DNA from: Candidatus Ratteibacteria bacterium
Lineage (GTDB): Bacteria > CAIJMQ01
Assembly: GCA_028715665.1 (NCBI GenBank)
Contig: JAQURI010000014.1
Coordinates: forward strand, 1-17,638
Length of the DNA stretch: 17,638 bases
Direction: 5' to 3'
Shown here: one piece after another, positions 7,101-13,490 of the stretch
Layout of the letters: every line of letters begins with the position of its first letter
How positions within the stretch are numbered: position 1 is the stretch's first letter
The notes under the pieces: generated by a model
What the model was told of the DNA's origin: nothing
What the model saw: the letters and a program-made list of their open reading frames with translations, nothing else
The model's database searches: none
Program-made: the position numbers and the translations under genes

Positions 7101-7454
7101 AAGAAACTCTCCGAACTCGGATTTAAAATATTCTCCACTTCCGGGACCGCGGAATTCCTAAAAGAGAATAAAATAGAAACGGAAACTCTGCCGAAACTTT
7201 ACGAAAATTTAAGGCCTAATATAATAGACCTTGTCAAAGATGGTAAAATAGATTTGCTGATAAACACGCCGGCAGGCAAGGCGACAAAAGAAGACGAAAC
7301 GAAAATAAGATCGCATTCGATACTTTATAACGTTCCTTTAATAACCACCGTAGCAGGAGCTTTGGCTTCCGCAAATGGGATAGAAGCCCTTATAAAAAAT
7401 CCTTCTTTAGGTGTAAAATCTATACAGGAATACCATGGGGGAACAAAAAAGTAG
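4170..7454 (+). CDS. carB: Carbamoyl phosphate synthase large subunit
   Basis: Makes carbamoyl phosphate from bicarbonate, two ATP and ammonia. The two homologous ATP-grasp halves are complete. The first begins KILMIGSGPIVIGQACEFDY (about residues 8-400), with LRPAYCLGGSGG and VNPRLSRSSALASKATG. The second begins VLILGGGPNRIGQGIEFDY (about 570-940), with VRPSYVLGGRAM and VNPRASRTVPFVSK. The oligomerisation region lies between them and includes the conserved DTCAGEF. A methylglyoxal-synthase-like allosteric domain forms the C-terminus (about 950-1094). At 1094 residues it is about 20 longer than E. coli CarB. Part of the excess is a heptad-repeat-encoded stretch at residues 488-498. No Shine-Dalgarno sequence precedes the ATG. 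It follows carA in the same direction. With CarA's triad lost, it probably draws on free ammonia. Confidence 0.97.
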   Translation: MPKRTDIHKILMIGSGPIVIGQACEFDYSGSQACKALREEGYHTILVNSNPATIMTDPDMADKTYIEPLTVDMVTEIIKKEKPDAILPTLGGQTGLNLAFFLMKEGILKKYGVESIGASVDAISRAEDRELFKKAMQEIGVGTPKSGIATSAEEGMKIGLKIGFPLILRPAYCLGGSGGAIVYNEEELETSLTKGIEMSPVGQVLVEQSVLGWKEIEFEVMRDRVDNVIMITSMENVDPMGVHTGDSIVVAPSQSLTKEEYGQFVNLSKKIIRKVDITGGGANIQFAQNPYNGHIVIIEVNPRLSRSSALASKATGFPIARVATKLAVGLTLPEVLNQVTGKTTSFFEPTVDYCVFKICRFTFEKFPQARRVLNTSMKAVGEAMSIGRNFKEALQKGIRSTETGRFGFGADGKDKISADMLKSPSPELIEIIKEKIRVPNDERLFYIRYALKIGLSIDQIYELSKIDRWFIDNMKQLVEMEEEIEKYRSQKSENRRQKIKIPVELLKKAKMDGFSDIQIAHLLNSTEQKVRDYRKKHGIKAVYKLLDTCAGEFKAEKPYYYSTYETRDESIPTSKKKVLILGGGPNRIGQGIEFDYCCVHASYALQEEKIESIMINCNPETVSTDYDTSDKLYFEPLTVEDVMNIIDLEKPEGIIVQFGGQTPINMAVPLWKLGVNILGTSPDSIDIAEDRKRFQQMIKKLKIIQPENGTANSFEEAVKAAAKIGYPVIVRPSYVLGGRAMEIVYDDEGLKSFMEKAIEVSPGHPILIDKFLEDAIEVDVDAIADGEMCVIGGIMEHIEEAGIHSGDSAMVLPAYTLSKEILKTIRENTHALAKELKVKGLLNIQYAVKNSTVYILEVNPRASRTVPFVSKVIGVPLANLATKIMLGKTLKELNFTKEKEVNCVAVKESVFPFIRFPGVDAILGPEMKSTGEVMGIDSSFGVAYLKSQIAAGQQLPKEGNVFISVKDSDKKKIMPAAKKLSELGFKIFSTSGTAEFLKENKIETETLPKLYENLRPNIIDLVKDGKIDLLINTPAGKATKEDETKIRSHSILYNVPLITTVAGALASANGIEALIKNPSLGVKSIQEYHGGTKK
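5629..5663 (+). repeat. Five-copy heptad array inside carB
   Basis: Five exact 7-mers of consensus WCAGAAR: ACAGAAG, TCAGAAG, TCAGAAA, ACAGAAG, ACAGAAA. They encode RSQKSENRRQK (CarB residues 488-498) in the oligomerisation domain, just after EEEIEKY and before IPVELLKKAK. Related CarB proteins lack most of this stretch. No inverted partner is visible in carB. Essentially the same unit occurs at 9368-9395 and, inverted, at 13491-13525. Confidence 0.8.
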
Positions 7455-7526
7455 CGAGTAGAAAGGGCAGAGTAGAGAGACTTTGAAGATTTTTTCTCTC
7501 TACTTTCTACTTGCTACTCTCTACTT
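7450..7526 (+). repeat. Facing heptad arrays between carB and the purF-like gene
   Basis: The left array is AGTAGCG, AGTAGAA, AGGGCAG, AGTAGAG (7450-7477). The right array, in the opposite sense, is TCTCTCT, ACTTTCT, ACTTGCT, ACTCTCT (7495-7522), followed by ACTT. The intervening loop contains six consecutive T (7490-7495). The carB stop codon TAG (7452-7454) is inside the first unit. The hairpin could slow or end transcription, or protect the mRNA 3' end, but the T-run lies in the loop rather than after the stem. Confidence 0.8.
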
Positions 7527-7531
7527 AACAC

Positions 7532-7536
7532 AGGAG
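7532..7536 (+). promoter_or_regulatory. Shine-Dalgarno site of the purF-like gene
   Basis: AGGAG five bases before the ATG at 7542. It is the only clear ribosome binding site in the carA-to-DUF1846 block and fixes the start, and hence the N-terminal Met-Ser, of the purF-like protein. Confidence 0.8.
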
Positions 7537-7541
7537 AAGAA

Positions 7542-8945
7542 ATGAGCGGAATTTTCGGAGTAATTAATAAAAAAAACGACTGCGCAGAAACTTTATTTTA
7601 CGGCACTGATTATCATTCTCATTTGGGCACGGAATACGGCGGCATGGCAGTGTTTGGCAAGAAATTTACGCGCCAGATACGCAATTTGACCCAAACCCAA
7701 TTCAAATCGAAGTTCTTCCAAGATTACAAAAAAATGAGAGGGAACAAAGGAATCGGCGTCATAAGCGATTTCGACGAACAGCCGATTTACTTGGGCTCGA
7801 AGTTAGGGCCGTTTTGTATAGTTACCAACGGGCTGATAAAAAACTCCAAAGAATTGATGAAAAAACTTCTTAAAGAAGGGACATCTTTCAGCGAAGTAAG
7901 CAAGGATACGGTAAACGTCACGGAACTGGCGGCAAAATTGATAAGTGAAGGCAATGATTTCGTCGACGGAATAGAAAAATTGTTTGATGCAATAGACGGG
8001 TCATGCTCGCTTTTATTATTAAATAAAGACGGCATCTATGCGGCAAGGGACAGACTGGGTTATACGCCCCTCGTGGTCGGCAAAAGCGATAATTCCTGGG
8101 CAATAACGACAGAAACCAGCGCCTTTCCGAATCTCGGGTTCGAAATAACAAAATACGTCCGTCCGGGAGAAATCGTATTAATCAACGAAAGCGGAATGTA
8201 CGAGAAAAAACCCGGCAACCAGGCAAATCAAATCTGTTCTTTTTTATGGATATATACCGGATTTCCCGCATCGAGTTACGAGGGAATAAACGTAGAAATA
8301 GCGCGGGAAAATTCCGGCATGGCTTTGGCAAAAGCCGACAAAAATTTAGAGGCGGATATGGTGGCCGGAATCCCCGACTCAGGAATAGCGCATGCAATAG
8401 GTTATGCAATACAGTCCGGAAAACCTTATAGGCGGCCGCTCGTAAAATATACGCCCGGTTACGGCCGAAGTTATATACCGCCCTCACAACAGACGCGAGA
8501 TTTAATAGCAAAGATGAAACTTATCCCTATTAAAGAAATAATCAAGGGCAAAAAAATCGTAATATGCGAAGATTCCATTGTGAGAGGAACGCAACTTAAA
8601 AATTTCACGGTTAAAAAACTCATGGATTGCGGCGCGAAGGAAGTCCATATAAGGCCTGCATGCCCCCCGCTTTTATTCCCGTGCAAGTTTAATCTTTCCA
8701 CAAAAAGAATTAACGAACTGGCGGCACGTAAAGCGATAAGGGCGCTCGAAGGCAAAGACATAAAAAATATTTCTAAATATCTGGATTCTAGTTCCAGGGA
8801 ATATAAAAAAATGGTCGATTGGATCGCAAAAGATTTGGGAGTCACAACTATTAGATACCAAACTATAAACGACATGATAAAAGCAATAGGCCTTCCGCAA
8901 GAAAAATTGTGCCTTCATTGTTGGACGGGAAACCCCAAGGAATAA
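7542..8945 (+). CDS. PurF-family phosphoribosyltransferase with degenerate glutaminase domain
   Basis: Two-domain protein like amidophosphoribosyltransferase, the enzyme for the first step of purine synthesis. The C-terminal PRTase half is well preserved: VKYTPGYGRSYI and the PRPP loop VICEDSIVRGTQ (Glu343-Asp344, Arg348-Gly349-Thr350). The N-terminal Ntn-hydrolase half starts MSGIFGVI instead of MCGIFG, so the residue exposed after Met removal is Ser, not the nucleophilic Cys. The region equivalent to the HTRYST motif reads VISDFD, removing the glutamine-binding Arg; the NG of the HNGNLVN motif survives as TNGLIKN. The clear Shine-Dalgarno sequence excludes a mis-called start. I recall PurF-like paralogues in other anaerobes with a GTDYHSHLGT segment and no N-terminal Cys; this one (GTDYHSHLGTEYGG) probably belongs with them. 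It could be an ammonia-dependent PurF or a paralogue of other function, so no symbol is given. hisF follows after 17 bases. Confidence 0.9.
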   Translation: MSGIFGVINKKNDCAETLFYGTDYHSHLGTEYGGMAVFGKKFTRQIRNLTQTQFKSKFFQDYKKMRGNKGIGVISDFDEQPIYLGSKLGPFCIVTNGLIKNSKELMKKLLKEGTSFSEVSKDTVNVTELAAKLISEGNDFVDGIEKLFDAIDGSCSLLLLNKDGIYAARDRLGYTPLVVGKSDNSWAITTETSAFPNLGFEITKYVRPGEIVLINESGMYEKKPGNQANQICSFLWIYTGFPASSYEGINVEIARENSGMALAKADKNLEADMVAGIPDSGIAHAIGYAIQSGKPYRRPLVKYTPGYGRSYIPPSQQTRDLIAKMKLIPIKEIIKGKKIVICEDSIVRGTQLKNFTVKKLMDCGAKEVHIRPACPPLLFPCKFNLSTKRINELAARKAIRALEGKDIKNISKYLDSSSREYKKMVDWIAKDLGVTTIRYQTINDMIKAIGLPQEKLCLHCWTGNPKE

Positions 8946-8962
8946 TCTTTTCATAATAAAAA

Positions 8963-9859
8963 ATGAAAATGCCTGTTAAAAAAATAATCCCGTGCCTTGA
9001 CGTAAAAGACGGCAAAGTAGTGAAGGGAGTACATTTTGAAAATGTAAAAGTTGCCGGAGACGTCATAGAAAATGCTTTGTTTTACAGTAAAGAAGGCGCG
9101 GACGAAATCGTTTTTTTGGATATAAGCGCTTCCGTAGAAGGAAGAAAAACGATGGTCCCGTTAGTTAAAGAGGTGGCAAAAGTCGTTTCTATCCCTCTAA
9201 TCGTCGGCGGCGGGATAAAAAATCTTTTAGATATAGAAGAACTTATTTCAGCAGGAGTAAAGAAAGTTTCCATAAACACTGCCGTAATAAAAGACCATTC
9301 CTTAATTCAAAAAGCTTCAAAAAAATTCGGGAAAGAAGCCATCATTGTGGCGATTGACGCGAAACTTCAGACAACAGAAGACAGGAGACAGAAATCACCC
9401 CGAGAAATTCAAAGAATTTCCGGGACTAAGTCCTCGGAAACTTGGAAAGATTCCAGAGGGGAAAATAAAAAAAATCCGCCATCTGCCCCCTGTTCTCTGT
9501 CCCCTGATAAAAGATGGGAAGTTTATATAGGCGCTGGGCGAGTTCCTACCGGAATGGATGCGGTAAAGTGGGCAAAAGAAGCCGAAGGGTTAGGAGCAGG
9601 GGCACTACTCCCTACCAGTATAGATAAAGACGGAACAAAAGCGGGATATGATATAGAACTTACAAGAAGCATAAAAGAAGCCGTAAAAATCCCCGTAATT
9701 GCTTCGGGCGGAGCGGGAACGCTGGAACATATTTATGAAGTTCTGACAAAAGGCAAAGCCGATGCGGCCTTATGCGCTTCCATTTTCCATTTCCGCAACT
9801 ATTCAATCAAAGAAGCAAAAGAATATCTTAAGAAAAGAGGCGTAGAAGTAAAAATCTAA
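8963..9859 (+). CDS. hisF: Imidazole glycerol phosphate synthase cyclase subunit with in-frame repeat insertion
   Basis: HisF is a (beta-alpha)8 barrel that uses ammonia from HisH to convert PRFAR into imidazole glycerol phosphate (histidine synthesis) and AICAR (purine synthesis). Seen: IIPCLDVKDGKVVKG with catalytic Asp13, FLDISAS, VGGGI, KVSINTAV, VAIDAK with catalytic Asp132, TSIDKDGTKAGYD, IASGGAG and a normal C-terminus. At 298 residues it is about 45 longer than usual. Residues about 136-183 are a low-complexity, polar segment after beta-5, encoded by a composite repeat at 9368-9510; normal HisF sequence resumes at RWEVYIGAGRVPTG. The four residues that gate the ammonia entrance in the T. 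maritima enzyme (R5, E46, K99, E167) are Lys7, Glu48, Lys101 and Ala214 here, so one charge is lost. No hisH is in the window. The 17-base gap after the purF-like gene suggests co-transcription. No Shine-Dalgarno sequence; Met3 is an alternative start. Confidence 0.93.
   Translation: MKMPVKKIIPCLDVKDGKVVKGVHFENVKVAGDVIENALFYSKEGADEIVFLDISASVEGRKTMVPLVKEVAKVVSIPLIVGGGIKNLLDIEELISAGVKKVSINTAVIKDHSLIQKASKKFGKEAIIVAIDAKLQTTEDRRQKSPREIQRISGTKSSETWKDSRGENKKNPPSAPCSLSPDKRWEVYIGAGRVPTGMDAVKWAKEAEGLGAGALLPTSIDKDGTKAGYDIELTRSIKEAVKIPVIASGGAGTLEHIYEVLTKGKADAALCASIFHFRNYSIKEAKEYLKKRGVEVKI
9368..9510 (+). repeat. Composite repeat inserted in hisF: heptad arms around a palindromic core
   Basis: The left arm is four 7-mers (CAGACAA, CAGAAGA, CAGGAGA, CAGAAAT; 9368-9395). 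The right arm is four 7-mers in the opposite sense (CTGCCCC, CTGTTCT, CTGTCCC, CTGATAA; 9483-9510). Between them is a 72-base core (9394-9465) with closing arms CCCC (9398-9401) and GGGG (9458-9461) and three hairpins: GAAATTC-AAA-GAATTTC, GGACT-A-AGTCC, and GGAAACTT-GGA-AAGATTCC (one mismatch). The core has a near copy at 9881-9953. The whole composite is translated without stop or frameshift as HisF residues about 136-183. Confidence 0.85.
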
Positions 9860-10027
9860 ATAAAAAATCAAAAATAAAATATCACCCCTAGAAATTGTAA
9901 AACAATTTCAGGGACTGAGTCCTCGGAATCTTTTTAAGATTCCAGAGGGAAAACACATATTAAAAATGTAAATATATTTTTGTATCTTTGGTTTGTGTAT
10001 TTGGTATTTGGTATTTGATATTTGATT
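9858..10027 (+). repeat. Composite repeat between hisF and glmS, second copy of the core
   Basis: The core (9881-9953) matches the one inside hisF almost base for base: ATCACCCC start, three hairpins, CAGAGGG end. Stems differ by compensation: GAAATTGT-AAA-ACAATTTC (8 bp) and a perfect GGAATCTT-TTT-AAGATTCC. It is flanked on the left by AT-rich 7-mers (AAATAAA, AAATCAA, AAATAAA; from about 9858). On the right are seven 7-mers in the opposite sense ending TTTGGTA, TTTGGTA, TTTGATA, TTTGATT (9979-10027). The architecture equals that in hisF, but the heptad sequence is different. This fills most of the 196-base hisF-glmS gap; no glmS ribozyme-like motif was recognised. Confidence 0.8.
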
Positions 10028-10055
10028 TTAAGTTGCGAGAAAAACGAGCCAACTT

Positions 10056-11933
10056 ATGTGCGGAATAATCGGTTATATCGGAAATAACAACGCCGTCCCT
10101 ATCATTTTAGAAGGATTAAGAAAATTGGAATATCGCGGTTATGATTCCGCAGGCATAGCCGTCCTTAATAAAGGCAAAATTTCCTTATCAAAGCGCAAAG
10201 GGAAGATCGCCGATTTAGAAAATTCGATCAAAAAGAAAAAATTTTTGGGGAATCCGGGTTTGGGACACACCCGCTGGGCGACTCACGGAGACCCATCCGA
10301 TATAAACGCCCATCCCCATGCCGATTGCTCGGGGAAAATAGCCGTAGTCCATAACGGAATAATAGAAAACTATGCTTCTTTAAGGCAGTTATTGGAAGAG
10401 GAAGGGCACTTGTTCAAATCCTCAACAGACACGGAAGTTTTTCCTCACCTAATAGAAAAATTTTACAAGGGGGACTTATTAAAAGCCGTCCAAGAAGCGC
10501 TTGCTTTGATAGAAGGCGCCTATGCTTTTGCCGTTATATGCGAAGACGAACCCGATAAAATCATAGCCGCGCGGTTGGGCAGCCCTTTAGTTGTCGGAAT
10601 AGGCAAAAACGGCAATTTTTTCGTCGCTTCCGACACTGTCGCAATTGTAAAATATACCCGCCGCGTAATATATCTGGACGACGGTGAAATCGCCGTCATC
10701 ACACCCAAAGGTTATCACATAACTGATATACATAACGGCAAAAAGAAAAAAGAAGTGGAAAATATCACATGGTCTTTGGAAAAAATAACAAAAGACGGAT
10801 TTTCCCATTACATGTTTAAGGAAATATGCCAGCAAGACCAAACGGTATATGACGCAATGCGGGGGCGCATCTTAAAAAAACAATCCAAAATAAAACTCGG
10901 CGGATTGGAATCGCCGCTTAAATGGTTTGATAAAAAACCAAAACCGCCTACAGGGCTTGACTGCCTTCTCAATGCAAAGAAAATAATAATCGTGGCATGC
11001 GGGACATCATGGCACGCCGGACTTATCGGCAAATATATGTTTGAAAATATTTTAGGAATACCCGCGCAGGTGGAATATGCATCGGAAGCAAGATATAAAA
11101 ATTTTATTGTTGATGAAAATTCCGTTGTTATCGGGATAAGCCAATCCGGCGAAACGGCCGATACCATCTCCGCGCTCAGAGAAGCAAAAAAAAAGAAAGC
11201 CGTTACATTAGGGCTAGTGAATTGTGTCGGCTCAACGATAGCGCGGGAAACGCATGCGGGAATATATCTGCACGCCGGTCCGGAAATAGGAGTTGCTTCC
11301 ACAAAAGCATTTACGAGCCAAGTATGCATTTTAGCTTTAATAACTCTTTTAATGGGACAGGAAAAACATCTAATAAACAAAGAAAAATCCAAACGCATTA
11401 TTAACTCTATTCTTAAAATTCCTATACAGATAGGAAAAATCCTTAAAGAAAGCAACTCTATTTTGAAAATCGCGCGGAAATATGCCCATTTAAATAATTT
11501 TCTTTATTTGGGAAGAGGCTACAATTTCCCGGTCGCTTTAGAAGGCGCGCTGAAACTGAAAGAAATTTCTTATATCCACGCCGAGGGATATCCCGCCGCG
11601 GAAATGAAACACGGGCCCATTGCGCTTATCGATAAAAATATGCCGGTCGTATTCATTGCAACAGACACGGAAAACCAGATATATAAAAAAATAGTTTCCA
11701 ATATAGAAGAAGTTAAATCGCGACACGGACAAGTAATAGCGATATCCAGCGAAGGGAACAATTCCATTAAAAAAATAGTTGATTCGGCCATCACGGTTCC
11801 CAAAACGCTGGACTTTCTCACCCCTCTTCTCACCGTAATCCCGCTGCAACTTTTTGCATACCACATTGCGGTATTAAGGGGATGTGATGTAGATAAACCC
11901 CGTAATCTTGCTAAAAGCGTAACTGTAGAGTAG
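10056..11933 (+). CDS. glmS: Glutamine-fructose-6-phosphate aminotransferase (isomerising)
   Basis: Makes glucosamine-6-phosphate from fructose-6-phosphate and glutamine, the entry to peptidoglycan and other amino-sugar synthesis. The N-terminal Ntn glutaminase domain (about 1-240) is intact: MCGIIGYIG with the nucleophilic Cys2, GHTRWATHG, VVHNGIIEN and SSTDTEVF. Two SIS isomerase domains follow (about 300-625): ACGTSWHAG, GISQSGETADT, GPEIGVASTKAFTSQ, GALKLKEISYIHAEGYPAAEMKHGP, and the C-terminal PRNLAKSVTVE, which is essentially invariant in GlmS. The usual inter-domain KEI-x-EQP motif reads KEICQQDQ, a mild oddity. Length (625) is normal. This is the one enzyme in the block whose glutaminase looks fully active. 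A 7-bp inverted repeat (TAAGTTG 10029-10035, CAACTTA 10050-10056) ends at the first base of the ATG. The DUF1846 gene begins 8 bases after its stop, so the two are probably one transcript. Confidence 0.97.
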   Translation: MCGIIGYIGNNNAVPIILEGLRKLEYRGYDSAGIAVLNKGKISLSKRKGKIADLENSIKKKKFLGNPGLGHTRWATHGDPSDINAHPHADCSGKIAVVHNGIIENYASLRQLLEEEGHLFKSSTDTEVFPHLIEKFYKGDLLKAVQEALALIEGAYAFAVICEDEPDKIIAARLGSPLVVGIGKNGNFFVASDTVAIVKYTRRVIYLDDGEIAVITPKGYHITDIHNGKKKKEVENITWSLEKITKDGFSHYMFKEICQQDQTVYDAMRGRILKKQSKIKLGGLESPLKWFDKKPKPPTGLDCLLNAKKIIIVACGTSWHAGLIGKYMFENILGIPAQVEYASEARYKNFIVDENSVVIGISQSGETADTISALREAKKKKAVTLGLVNCVGSTIARETHAGIYLHAGPEIGVASTKAFTSQVCILALITLLMGQEKHLINKEKSKRIINSILKIPIQIGKILKESNSILKIARKYAHLNNFLYLGRGYNFPVALEGALKLKEISYIHAEGYPAAEMKHGPIALIDKNMPVVFIATDTENQIYKKIVSNIEEVKSRHGQVIAISSEGNNSIKKIVDSAITVPKTLDFLTPLLTVIPLQLFAYHIAVLRGCDVDKPRNLAKSVTVE

Positions 11934-11941
11934 AATAAAAA

Positions 11942-13459
11942 ATGCGGAAAAAAATCGGCTTCGATAACCAGAAATATCTCCGCCAGCAGAGCAAAGCCAT
12001 CCTGGAACGAATCAACCTCTTCAACGGAAAACTGTATCTTGAATTCGGGGGAAAACTCTTATATGACTATCACGCATCGAGAGTCCTTCCGGGATATGAG
12101 CCAAATATAAAAATAAAACTTTTGAAGCAACTAAAAAATAAAACAGATATTATACTTTGCATATACGCAGGGGACATCGAAAGAGGAAGAATCAGGGGCG
12201 ACTTCGGTATAACTTATGATGTAGACACTCTCAAACTTATAGACGACTTGAGAGAAAACGGTTTGGATATCTCGGCAGTAGTCATAACCCGTTTTGCAAA
12301 CCAGCCGCAAGCGATAGGTTTTAAAAACAAACTGGAAAACCGAAATATAAAAGTTTATCTACACCCTGCAACAAAAGGGTATCCTACCGATATAGACACA
12401 ATCGTAGGTGAAAACGGCTATGGGAAAAATTCTTATATCAAAACGAAAAACGATATTGTTATAGTTACGGGGCCGGGCCCGGGCAGCGGAAAACTGGCGA
12501 CTTGCCTTTCACAGCTTTATCACGATTATAAAAAGGGAATAAAATCGGGCTACGCGAAATTCGAAACATTCCCGATTTGGAATCTTCCGTTAAAGCATGC
12601 CGTAAACATTGCTTATGAAGCGGCTACGGCGGATTTGGCGGACGTAAATATGATAGACCCGTTTCATTTAAACGCTTACAATAAAACCGCGGTAAACTAC
12701 AACCGGGACATAGAAATCTTCCCGGTAGTAAAAAGAATACTCGAAAAAATAATGGACAATAAACTGCCCTATCGATCTCCGACCGACATGGGAGTCAACA
12801 GAGTGGGTTTTGCCATAACAAATGACAAAATAGTCCGTGAAGCATCAAAACAGGAAATCATAAGAAGATATTTCCGGTACGAATACGAGAATGTTTTGGG
12901 CATAGCTTCGCGCCAGACGGTCGAAAAAATACTTTTGCTGATGGAAGAATTAGACATTAAGCCAGAAGACAGAAAAGTTGTCATCCCCGCAAGGAAGGCG
13001 GTGAACGGAGCGAGAAGAAAAGCAAAAACCGTTCCGCAAATCAGATGCGGGGCAGCAATAGAACTAAAAAACGGAAGAATCATTACGGGAAAAAATTCAT
13101 CTCTTATGAGCGCGCCCGCGAGTTTGATTTTAAACTCAATAAAAGAATTGGCGGAAATCCCCGACGAAATCCACCTATTATCCCCGCATATACTCGAAAA
13201 CATTACCAATCTGAAAAAAGATGTCTTGGGACTAAAACGAGAAAACCTGGATTTACAGGAAATACTCACCGCATTAAGCATATCCGCCGCAACGAACCCC
13301 ACCGCTGAAACTGCTATGGAAAAATTAAAGGAACTGGCGGGATGCGAGGTGCATCTGACTCATATTCCCAGACCGGGGGACGAAACTGGGCTTAGAAGAT
13401 TGAAAGTAAACCTCACTACCGACAGCAATTTCCCGACGAATGATCTGTATATTATATAA
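11942..13459 (+). CDS. DUF1846 / UPF0371 family protein, function unknown
   Basis: The 505 residues match the family throughout: ILERINLFNGKLYLEFGGK, YHASRVLPGYEPNIKI, RGDFGITYD, KGYPTDIDTI, the glycine-rich VTGPGPGSGKLATCLSQLYH (loop GPGPGSGK at residues 177-184), SGYAKFETFPIWNLPL, AATADLADVNMIDPFHL, VNYNRDIEIFPV and SPTDMGVNRVGFAI. The GPGPGSGK loop resembles a phosphate-binding loop, but no activity is established to my knowledge. The family is widespread as a single conserved ~500-residue protein in anaerobic and Gram-positive bacteria. It starts 8 bases after glmS with no Shine-Dalgarno sequence, so translation may depend on glmS. It ends the same-strand block and is convergent with the GAF-ANTAR gene; no clear terminator is seen in the 35-base gap. 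Family membership is confident; a metabolic role linked to the nitrogen genes is only suggested by position. Confidence 0.93.
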   Translation: MRKKIGFDNQKYLRQQSKAILERINLFNGKLYLEFGGKLLYDYHASRVLPGYEPNIKIKLLKQLKNKTDIILCIYAGDIERGRIRGDFGITYDVDTLKLIDDLRENGLDISAVVITRFANQPQAIGFKNKLENRNIKVYLHPATKGYPTDIDTIVGENGYGKNSYIKTKNDIVIVTGPGPGSGKLATCLSQLYHDYKKGIKSGYAKFETFPIWNLPLKHAVNIAYEAATADLADVNMIDPFHLNAYNKTAVNYNRDIEIFPVVKRILEKIMDNKLPYRSPTDMGVNRVGFAITNDKIVREASKQEIIRRYFRYEYENVLGIASRQTVEKILLLMEELDIKPEDRKVVIPARKAVNGARRKAKTVPQIRCGAAIELKNGRIITGKNSSLMSAPASLILNSIKELAEIPDEIHLLSPHILENITNLKKDVLGLKRENLDLQEILTALSISAATNPTAETAMEKLKELAGCEVHLTHIPRPGDETGLRRLKVNLTTDSNFPTNDLYII

Positions 13460-13490
13460 GGTTCCAGAAGCCGACTTTTACATCTTTAAT

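Noticed and set aside
9394..9465. A tRNA or tRNA-like gene, suggested by the cloverleaf-like core
   Set aside because: No T-loop, D-loop or anticodon-arm consensus; the copy in hisF is translated and all three hairpins have tiny loops.
9368..9510. CRISPR array from regularly spaced repeats
   Set aside because: The units are 7 bases with no spacers and occur in facing orientation; no cas genes are nearby.
9860..10055. glmS ribozyme upstream of glmS
   Set aside because: The gap is filled by repeats, and I see no conserved ribozyme core or cleavage-site context.
10808..11455. A 215-codon open frame antisense to glmS
   Set aside because: Shadow of glmS; the composition follows the opposite strand's codons and no family motif is visible.
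12769..13302. A 177-codon open frame antisense to the DUF1846 gene
   Set aside because: Overlaps strongly conserved DUF1846 coding sequence and has no family features of its own.
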